NCBI GenBank assembly: GCA_963764215.1
Contig: CAVXRS010000006.1
Location: 186,001 to 250,000 of the forward strand
Source: JAFDWI01 sp963764215
Lineage (GTDB): Bacteria; Actinomycetota; Acidimicrobiia; Acidimicrobiales; Iamiaceae
Direction: 5' to 3'
Length of the DNA: 64,000 nucleotides
Shown here: positions 8,105 to 14,599 of the stretch, in pieces
Layout: every line of letters starts with the position of its first letter
Numbering within the stretch: position 1 is the stretch's first letter
Program-made: the position numbers and the translations under genes
The notes under the pieces: model-generated
Seen by the model: only the letters and a program-made list of their open reading frames with translations
The model's database searches: none
What the model was told of the DNA's origin: nothing

Positions 8105-9331
8105 TCAGCGCGGGGTGACGCTGGTGGGCAGATGGGCGAAGCCGCGCACGTTGACCGAATGCACCCGTTCGCTCGCGGCGGCGTCGATCTCGTACGCGGC
8201 GATGCGATCGACCAGTTCCTCCATCGCGATCCGCATCTCCAGCCGGGCCAGGGAGTGACCGAGGCAGTAGTGGCGGCCGAACCCGAAAGAGGCCAGGTTC
8301 TGGGTGGTGTCCACCCGGTCGAGGTCGAACACGTCGGGATCGGCGAACGCCCGGGCGTCGCGGTTGGCGGATCCGACCAGCAGCACGACGCGGGACCCGG
8401 CGGGGATCGTCGCGCCATGGAATTCGACATCCTCGGTGGCGGTGCGGGCCAGGAGCTGGCTGGAGGTGTCATAGCGCAAGGTCTCGGTGATCCAGTCGTC
8501 GATCCGAGTTGGATCGGCGAAGGGTTTGGCGCCCTGGGCGGGGTTGCGCCATCCCCAGAACCAGGCGTTGCCCAGCAACTTGGTGGTGGTCTCGTTGCCG
8601 GCCACCACCAGGAGGAACAGGAAGCTGATGATCTCGTCGTCGGTGAGCCGGTCGCCGTCGATGTCGGCGTCCAGCAGCGCCGAGGTGAGATCGTCGGTCC
8701 GTCGCTCGCGCCGCTGAGCGACCATGTCGGCGTAGTACCCGGCGAGGTGCAGCGCGGCCTCGATCCCCCCCGGGGGCACGTCCATGATGCCCTCTTCGCG
8801 GTGGACCAGCAGATCCGACCAGATCCGCACCTGGGCGCGGTCGGCCTCGGGCACGCCCATCAGCTCGGAGATCACGTCCATGGGGAACTTGCCCGAGAAG
8901 TCGGTGATGAAGTCGAAGTTGCCCCGTTCGACGGCCTCGTCACGGTAGCGGCGGGCGATCCGGCGGATGTCCGGTTCGGATTCGGCCACCCGGCGTGGGG
9001 TGAACCCTCGGGAGACGAGTCGGCGCATACGCCCGTGCCGCGGCGGGTCCATACCGAGGAACGACATCGTGCGATGGGCCTCGGGTCCCCACGCGGCCGG
9101 GTCGAGGGAGACCCCGTTCGCCGACGAGAACCGGGTCGAATCCTTGAACGCCTCCAGCACGTCGGCGTGGCGCGACAGGGCCCAGAATCCGACGTCGGCG
9201 TTGTGGTAGGCGGGTGCCTCGTCCCGCAACCTGGCGTAGATCGGATACGGGTCCTCGTGGAAGGCGTAGGCGTACGGGTCGAAGGTGAGCGGACCACCGG
9301 TGGGGCGATCCAGGGTCGGTGTTCCGGTCAT
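8105..9331 (-). CDS. Cytochrome P450, CYP123-like
   Basis: A 408-residue soluble P450. It has the I-helix AGNETTTKLL, the K-helix ETLRYDTSSQ and the haem loop FGFGRHYCLG with Cys356, and ends with VHSVNVRGFAHLP. Its DPYAYAFHEDPYPIYARLRD start and FPMDVISELMGVPEADR segment match what I remember of M. tuberculosis CYP123 (Rv0766c), which is also beside cyp51. It overlaps the upstream TetR gene by 4 bp. Substrate unknown; it presumably shares the neighbouring ferredoxin. Confidence 0.9.
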   Translation of the reverse strand: MTGTPTLDRPTGGPLTFDPYAYAFHEDPYPIYARLRDEAPAYHNADVGFWALSRHADVLEAFKDSTRFSSANGVSLDPAAWGPEAHRTMSFLGMDPPRHGRMRRLVSRGFTPRRVAESEPDIRRIARRYRDEAVERGNFDFITDFSGKFPMDVISELMGVPEADRAQVRIWSDLLVHREEGIMDVPPGGIEAALHLAGYYADMVAQRRERRTDDLTSALLDADIDGDRLTDDEIISFLFLLVVAGNETTTKLLGNAWFWGWRNPAQGAKPFADPTRIDDWITETLRYDTSSQLLARTATEDVEFHGATIPAGSRVVLLVGSANRDARAFADPDVFDLDRVDTTQNLASFGFGRHYCLGHSLARLEMRIAMEELVDRIAAYEIDAAASERVHSVNVRGFAHLPTSVTPR

Positions 9332-9942
9332 GTCGGTGCCTCCAGTACGGTGGTCGCGACGTCGGCGAGCAGCTCGGGCAGGTCGGCGTAGGCGAGGTGG
9401 CCCATGCCGGTCTGCAGCAGGGCGCCCGAGACGGCCAGGTCGAGGACGGTGACGATGTCGCCGTGGGCGTCGTCGCCGAGGGCGGTGACGATGCGGTTGT
9501 GCCAGGTGGCGCCGATGCGATCGCGCAGCACCTTGACGTCCGCTTCGGGGCTGAGCAGCGCGACCGTGGTGGCCGCGGAGAGCTCGGGTTCGTCGGCGAC
9601 GAGCAGGGCGAGCTCGCTGAGGGTGGCGGCGACACGCTGGGCCGGCGTCCGCTCGGGGTCGGGGGCATCCGCGGGCAGCGACCGGACCCGGCGCCAGTAC
9701 ACCTCGGCGACGAGGTGGCCCTTGGACGAGAAGTAGGTGTAGGCGGTGGCCGGGGCCACGCCGGCGCGGGCGGCGACGTTGCGGACGGTCAGCCCCTCAT
9801 AGGAGTGCTCGCGCAGCTCGTCGACTGCCGCCGCGGTGAGCCGCTCGACGGTGTCGGCCTGCCGGGCGCTCAATCGGCGACGGGTGGCTTCCGGCGGTTC
9901 CGGCGTGATCTCGATCCCCTGGTCGGACACCAAACTGGACAT
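9328..9942 (-). CDS. TetR-family transcriptional repressor (Rv0767c-like)
   Basis: A 204-residue regulator with an N-terminal DNA-binding domain whose helix-turn-helix reads LTVRNVAARAGVAPATAYTY followed by FSSKGHLVAEVY, then a variable ligand domain. It is the first gene of the P450 block and, by analogy with Rv0767c, should control it, probably in response to a lipid or steroid ligand. The ATG at 9940-9942 is preferred; upstream starts would cross a perfect inverted repeat at 9936-9949 that overlaps this start codon and may be its own operator. Confidence 0.9.
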   Translation of the reverse strand: MSSLVSDQGIEITPEPPEATRRRLSARQADTVERLTAAAVDELREHSYEGLTVRNVAARAGVAPATAYTYFSSKGHLVAEVYWRRVRSLPADAPDPERTPAQRVAATLSELALLVADEPELSAATTVALLSPEADVKVLRDRIGATWHNRIVTALGDDAHGDIVTVLDLAVSGALLQTGMGHLAYADLPELLADVATTVLEAPT

Positions 9943-9949
9943 CTGTCCA
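9936..9949. promoter_or_regulatory. Inverted repeat overlapping the TetR start codon, likely operator
   Basis: TGGACA-TC-TGTCCA, a perfect 6-bp inverted repeat with a 2-bp spacer that includes the regulator's start codon. A further half-site-like TCC/GGACT sequence follows within 15 bases. Binding here would block initiation of the whole P450 transcript, consistent with autorepression by a TetR protein. Confidence 0.55.
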
Positions 9950-10026
9950 GATAATAGTCCAAATATCCGCTGAGTCAAGGGGAACGGGATGTGGCTGGGA
10001 AGAACGCGCCAATGCCCCTGTTGATT

Positions 10027-10048
10027 TGCACATGCTAGTGTATGCGCA
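10027..10048. promoter_or_regulatory. Inverted repeat at the vapBC start, likely VapB operator
   Basis: TGCACAT and ATGCGCA, matching at 6 of 7 positions as inverted arms 8 bases apart, span the candidate start codons of vapB. VapB antitoxins usually bind such repeats at their own promoter. A TAGTGT box lies inside it (10036-10041) and would suit a nearly leaderless transcript. Confidence 0.4.
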
Positions 10049-10296
10049 TGTCTTTGAACCGGCGTGTGCAGCTCCTGCTGGACGAGGAGCGATACGAAAA
10101 GGTGGCGGTCATCGCGGCCGAGCAACGCCGCTCGGTCGCATCGGTCATCCGTGAGGCCATCGACCGATCACTTTCACCCTCGACGAGTCGACGTGCCGCA
10201 GCAGGTCAGGCGATCCTGGATGCGAAGCCCGTGACCGTCCCCGAAGTCGAAGAGTTGCGTCGAGAGCTCGACGAGATGCATGCGCGTCGAGCGTGA
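10042..10296 (+). CDS. vapB: Ribbon-helix-helix antitoxin, VapB-like
   Basis: An 84-residue protein whose N-terminus fits a ribbon-helix-helix DNA-binding domain (RRVQLLLDEERYEKV, then RRSVASVIREAID), with a basic and acidic helical tail (EELRRELDEMH) that would wrap the toxin. Its stop overlaps the toxin start as GTGA, the usual antitoxin-toxin coupling. Either of two ATGs (10042 or 10048) may be used; the second begins MSLNRRVQ and seems more natural. It should neutralise the following PIN toxin and repress the pair. Confidence 0.85.
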   Translation: MRMSLNRRVQLLLDEERYEKVAVIAAEQRRSVASVIREAIDRSLSPSTSRRAAAGQAILDAKPVTVPEVEELRRELDEMHARRA

Positions 10297-10721
10297 TCGT
10301 CCTCGACACCACGGTCCTCGTGTACGCAACGGGCGGCGATCACCCATTGCGTGGGCCGGCCCGTGCAATCGTGGCCGCGCTCGGACGAGATGCCTTTCGC
10401 GCCACGACCACGGTCGAAGTGCTGCAGGAATTTGCCTATGTCCGCGCCCGACGGAGTGGTCGAGATGAGGCAACCGGCCTCGCTGAGCTGTTCCAGACTC
10501 TTCTCTCCCCACTCACCGTGGCCTCGGAGACCGACCTCGCGTCGGGGCTGAAGATCTGGCAGGCCACGCCGCCACTCGGCGCATTCGATGCCGTACTGGC
10601 CGCCACTGCACGCGCCCATACGGCATCGCTGCTGTCCGCGGACCGCGCGTTCTCGCTCGTACCCGGTCTCGATCATGTCCTGCTCGACGACACCTCGGTG
10701 TCCCGCCTGGGTGCCGACTGA
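10293..10721 (+). CDS. vapC: PIN-domain ribonuclease toxin, VapC-like
   Basis: A 142-residue PIN-domain protein starting at GTG 10293. The acidic residues expected to hold the metal are present: Asp5 (VLDTTVLV), Glu42 or Glu46 (TVEVLQEFAYV), Asp99 (GAFDAVLA) and Asp117 (LSADRAF). VapC toxins cut specific tRNAs or rRNA when freed from VapB. The pair lies between the divergent TetR gene and a frameshifted gene, with no other mobile-element sign. RNA target unknown. Confidence 0.88.
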   Translation: MIVLDTTVLVYATGGDHPLRGPARAIVAALGRDAFRATTTVEVLQEFAYVRARRSGRDEATGLAELFQTLLSPLTVASETDLASGLKIWQATPPLGAFDAVLAATARAHTASLLSADRAFSLVPGLDHVLLDDTSVSRLGAD

Positions 10722-10819
10722 GCCTCCATCCACGGGGCGAAACACCGATCTCCCGGCGAACGTGAGCGGCAGCGCAATGAACCTCGCCACGGCCGATATC
10801 GCGCCGATACCCTCCCGCC

Positions 10820-11715
10820 GTGGCTTCGCTGAAGCACGAAATGATCAGGCTTTCCGACGAGGCCTGGCAGCGACTCCACGGTCGCCTCGCTGGGCTCACC
10901 GACGACGAATATCTCTGGGAACCCACGCCGGGATGCTGGACGATTCGGCAGCGAGCCGACGGCGATTGGCGTGCTGGGCGCTGCCGCGACCCCAACCCGA
11001 ACCATTCACGACGATCGCCTGGCGCCTGTGGCACCTGATCGACCTGTACGGCGAGGACCGCGCGCCCAGATGGCTCGGACTGGAACCTCAGGGTATGCCG
11101 ATCGGGTTCGACGATCCGAACGGGCAACCACCTTCGAGGGCGGCCGACGCCTTCAATCTGCTCAGCGCGGCCCACGATCGCTGGGACGCGCACCTCACGC
11201 TGGTCTCCGAGGAGAGCCTGGGCGAGTTGATCGGGCCGATAGGCGGGACGTTCGCGGACCGGACCAGAGTTGCGTACGTCCTGCACATGCTCGACGAGTT
11301 CGTCCATCACGGCGCCGAAGTGGCGCTCTTGCGAGACCTCTGGCGCTGGCAGCAACCCGTCGGCCCGAATTCGGCGCTCCAACGCGCCATGCGTGGCGAC
11401 CTCGGGATCGTCGACTCTGCTGCACGCCAGCCGGAAGCGGCAACCGAGCTGTTGCGGACGGCCGCAACGTATGCCCGCTGGGAGCTCGTCACGGCGCTGG
11501 TCGACGTCGGCGTTCCCGTCACCGTCGACGGGAAGACCCCCTTACACGTCGCGGCCGGGGCAGGCGAGTTGGACATCGTGAAACTGCTCGTCGAGCGAGG
11601 CGCTGATGTGACTGCGACGGACCCCGAATTCCACGCGACGCCACTCGACTGGGCGCAGTTCATGAACCAGAGCGCCGTCGCCGAATGGTTGAGCACACAC
11701 TCCGCGGCGCAATAG
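10820..11715 (+). pseudogene. DinB-like protein with C-terminal ankyrin repeats, one frameshift
   Basis: The first part (from ATG 10820) reads MASLKHEMIRLSDEAWQRL and TPGCWTIRQRADGDWRAG, typical of DinB/YfiT-type four-helix proteins. The frame then shifts at about 10973-10975, and the second part resumes with PFTTIAWRLWHLIDLYGEDR and EFVHHGAEVALLRDLW, where His residues suit the DinB metal site. The C-terminus holds ankyrin-type repeats, GKTPLHVAAGAGELDIVKLL and a following ATPLDWAQFMNQS. Adding one base restores a single protein of about 298 residues. Either a sequencing deletion or a young pseudogene. Likely a small-molecule or thiol-dependent transferase; substrate unknown. Confidence 0.75.
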
Positions 11716-11776
11716 AGGACTCCCGTGTGCTCAGCCGGTCGGAATGTCGACTGGAATATGTCAGGCTGGGCGGGCC

Positions 11777-12422
11777 ATGACCGCGTCGAGGATCGAGGCT
11801 GACCGGATCTCGGTGGTGCTGTTCGACCTGGGTGGCGTGGTGTTCACCTTCGACTGGCAGCGGGCCTTCGATCACTGGGCCCGAGCGGCCGGTGGCGATG
11901 CCGCGGACCTCGCCGACCGCTTCAGCCATGGCGATGCGTACCAGCGATTCGAACGCGGCGAGCTGTCACCGTCGGAGTACTTCTCGCTGCTGCGGGCGGA
12001 GCTCGCGGTCGACCTCGGTGACGAGGACCTCGCCGAGGGCTGGAACGCGATCTTCGGCGACCTCGTTCCCGGGATCACCGAGACGATCGCAGCCGTACGG
12101 GAATCCCCGCTTCGAATCGCCGCCCTCTCCAACACCAACGCCACCCACGCGACGATGTTCTCCCGGTGGTTCGGGCCCCTGCTCGCCGACCTCGGTCGGA
12201 TCTTCGCCGTCCCACGAGCTGGGTCACCGCAAGCCCGAGCCGACCGCATTCCTCACCACCACCGAGCGACTCGGAGTCGAACCCGAAGAGGTGCTGTTCT
12301 TCGACGACCTGGCGGCGAACGTCGAAGGAGCTCGCCGTGTCGGCATGCAGGCGGCCCAGGTGACGGGCATCGACGATGTCCGTCGAGCGCTCGCCCAGCT
12401 CGGCATCGACCCATCCGCATAA
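11777..12422 (+). pseudogene. HAD-superfamily hydrolase, one frameshift
   Basis: HAD phosphatase-like protein: motif I VLFDLGGVVFTFDW, motif II LSNTNATH, motif III HELGHRKPEP and motif IV EEVLFFDDLAANVEGA. The first two motifs are read in one frame from ATG 11777 and the last two in another. The shift falls near 12206-12212, where one base seems missing in a GCCGTCCCAC stretch. If restored, it is a normal enzyme of about 215 residues. In the first motif the second aspartate of DxD is replaced by glycine (DLGGV), which is common in the epoxide-hydrolase N-terminal-like subgroup. It ends immediately before a post-stop repeat. Confidence 0.8.
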
Positions 12423-12515
12423 CGCTGCGCAGCCGCCAGGCGGAGCAGCTCGATTGGTGACACCCGGATGGCGAAGCCCGAGTGAGCAGGCCGCAGGCCG
12501 CCCGAACTCGAAAGC
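12423..12515 (+). repeat. Post-stop repeat, copy C
   Basis: Starts right after the HAD gene's TAA. Core AGCCGCCAGGCGGAGCAGC, with GCTGC/GCAGC outer and CCGCC/GGCGG inner pairing, then CCCGGATGGCGAAGCCCGAGT and a second stem CGAGT/ACTCG. It fills most of the gap to the convergent mch gene and ends with the same CTCGAAAGC tail as the copy at 63776. Confidence 0.85.
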
Positions 12516-12525
12516 AAACCCCGCG

Positions 12526-13560
12526 TCAGCGGGGACAGATCACCCAGTAGTCGAGGTCCAACAGCACTCCGGAGGCGTACTTGCCGTCCTCGCGACGCAG
12601 GGTCATCGACTCGTCACGATCGGACGTTGCGACCAGCCGCATCCGCAAGGCGCCGACGCCGGGGGCGTCGAGCTCGGCGCGCCCGAGCACTTCGGACCAG
12701 GCGTACACGGTGTCTCCCGCAAAGGCAGGCGCGGTGTGGGAACCGGCGTTGATCGCGGCGATCAACTGGGCATTCGCCAGCCCGTTGAAGGACAGCGCCC
12801 GGGCCAGCGAGATGATGTGCCCGCCGTAGATCAGGCGTCGCCCGTCGTCGCGGGCGGCGGTGTTGAAGTGCACCTTGGCGGTGTTCTGCCACAGCCGGGT
12901 GGCCATCATGTGCTCGGCATCGGTGAGCGTGACCCCGTCGACGTGATCGATCTTCTCCCCCACCTCGTAGTCGGCCCAGCGATGGGGCGACCCGGCCGCG
13001 GTGAAGTCGTAGCCGGTGAAGTCGAGACCGCTCGGTACGATCAGCTCCTCCGGGGCCACCACCTCTGCCAACTCGGGGATCTCGGTCCGAGGAGCCGGAG
13101 CTGCGACGTCGGCCTTGCGGACCATCACCCAGCGCACCCAGTCCAGGACCACGTCATCGTGCTGGTCCGTCGCGGTCGAGCGAACCCACACCACCCCGGT
13201 CTTGCCGTTCGAGTTCTGCTTGAGCCCGATCACCTCGGACGACGTGGCGATCGTGTCGCCGGGCACGACGGGCCGGTGGAACCGGCACTCCGCATAGCCA
13301 AGGTTGGCGACGGCGTTCAGCGACACGTCCGGCACCGTCTTGCCGAAGGCGATGTGGAAGCCGATCAGGTCCTCGACCGGTGCCGGGTCGAGCCCGCAGC
13401 GACGAGCGAACGGGGCGGACGACGGCAGGGCGAACCGAGTGGGGTAGAGCGCGCCGTACAGGGCCCGATCCCCATCGGTGACCGTGCGGGGCGTGGCGTG
13501 TTCGATCACCTGACCCAGGGTGAAGTCCTCGAAGAAGTTGCCCGGATTCGTCTTTGCCAT
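12526..13560 (-). CDS. mch: Mesaconyl-CoA (2-methylfumaryl-CoA) hydratase
   Basis: A 344-residue double hot-dog MaoC-type dehydratase. The N-terminal KTNPGNFFEDFTLGQVIEHA and HATPRTVTDGDRALYGALY, the central VGEKIDHVDGVTLTDAEHM and the block GRRLIYGGHIISLARALSFN agree closely with proteobacterial mesaconyl-CoA hydratases as I remember them. The enzyme interconverts beta-methylmalyl-CoA and mesaconyl-CoA in the ethylmalonyl-CoA pathway or related glyoxylate-assimilation routes. No other gene of those routes is nearby, so the pathway cannot be assigned from context. It is convergent with the HAD gene across the copy C repeat. Confidence 0.9.
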   Translation of the reverse strand: MAKTNPGNFFEDFTLGQVIEHATPRTVTDGDRALYGALYPTRFALPSSAPFARRCGLDPAPVEDLIGFHIAFGKTVPDVSLNAVANLGYAECRFHRPVVPGDTIATSSEVIGLKQNSNGKTGVVWVRSTATDQHDDVVLDWVRWVMVRKADVAAPAPRTEIPELAEVVAPEELIVPSGLDFTGYDFTAAGSPHRWADYEVGEKIDHVDGVTLTDAEHMMATRLWQNTAKVHFNTAARDDGRRLIYGGHIISLARALSFNGLANAQLIAAINAGSHTAPAFAGDTVYAWSEVLGRAELDAPGVGALRMRLVATSDRDESMTLRREDGKYASGVLLDLDYWVICPR

Positions 13561-13589
13561 GACCGCCGAGCGTATCTGTGATCGGCGAT

Positions 13590-14573
13590 TCAGCCGTGTT
13601 GCCAGATACGGTTCTGCATCGACCAGATGCCGGGAAGAGCCGCATCGCTCAACTCACGCACCTCGGATGGGGTCAGCTCCCAACCGGTCGCCCCGGCGTT
13701 GGCTGCGGCCTGGTCACCGTTCTTGGCGCCGGGGATCGGCACCGAGCCGCGGCGGATCAACCAGTTCAGGGCCACCTGCGCGGGGGCACGATCGTGCGCC
13801 TCGCCGATGCGTCGGAGCACGGCGACCAGCGGGTCGACCTTCTCCATCGGATAGGTCGAGAAGTTGCGTTTGCCCGGAGGTGGATTTCCGGCCGAATACT
13901 TGCCGGTGAGGCGTCCCTGGCCGATCGGCGAATACGCGATCAACACGACTCCCAGTTCGTGGCAGGTCTCGAGCAGGCCGGACGTGTCGGGGATGGTCCG
14001 CAGCAGGGAGAACTCCACCTGGTTGGAGGCCAACCGCAGACCCCGTTTGCGCAGCTCGTCGTCCATCCGACGGGTCTCCTTGGGCGAGAAGTTCGACACC
14101 CCTACGGCACGGACGACTCCCTGGGCGTGCGCTTCGACCAGCGCCTCCGCCTGAGCCGCCAGTCCCCGCAGGCTGATCGGCCCGTGGATCTGGTACAGAT
14201 CGATCGCCTCGACACCGAGCCGCTCCCGCGAAGCCTTCGCGGCGTCGACCAGGGCATGCTTGACGTTCAACTTCCAAGGCATCGGCATGAACTTCGAGGC
14301 GATCACGGCCTGCCCGGCTCGGTCGGGGTCGGCCGCACGCATCTTGCCGATGATCCGCTCGGACTCGCCGTCGCCGTAGGCCTCGGCGGTGTCGAAGAGG
14401 GTGATCCCGGCGTCGATGGACGTCGTCCAGGCCGCTTCGATCGTCCCTTCGTCGAGCGCCGTGTCGTAGCCGCCCATGCCCCACGTGCGCTTGTCACCCC
14501 ACGCCCAGGTGCCCACGCCCATCTGCGGAATGGCCACCGTCGTGCCGGCCAATGTGATCTTCTCGTCGCTCAT
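13590..14573 (-). CDS. Aldo/keto reductase
   Basis: A TIM-barrel NADPH-dependent reductase of 327 residues. The catalytic tetrad is visible: Asp and Tyr in FDTAEAYGDGESE, Lys in VIASKFMP and His in DLYQIHGP. The cofactor region SVPIPGAKNGDQAAANAG is typical of the family. The ATG at 14571-14573 was chosen because the protein then begins a few residues before the first beta strand; upstream sequence lies in the neighbouring gene's frame. It probably reduces aldehydes or ketones; the substrate is unknown. Confidence 0.9.
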   Translation of the reverse strand: MSDEKITLAGTTVAIPQMGVGTWAWGDKRTWGMGGYDTALDEGTIEAAWTTSIDAGITLFDTAEAYGDGESERIIGKMRAADPDRAGQAVIASKFMPMPWKLNVKHALVDAAKASRERLGVEAIDLYQIHGPISLRGLAAQAEALVEAHAQGVVRAVGVSNFSPKETRRMDDELRKRGLRLASNQVEFSLLRTIPDTSGLLETCHELGVVLIAYSPIGQGRLTGKYSAGNPPPGKRNFSTYPMEKVDPLVAVLRRIGEAHDRAPAQVALNWLIRRGSVPIPGAKNGDQAAANAGATGWELTPSEVRELSDAALPGIWSMQNRIWQHG

Positions 14574-14599
14574 CGGCTGCAACCTACTCCCGAGCCAGC

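Noticed and set aside
10042..12422. The vapBC pair and frameshifted genes as a genomic island
   Set aside because: No change in base composition, no transposase and no flanking repeats are visible. The frameshifts look like sequence errors seen elsewhere too.
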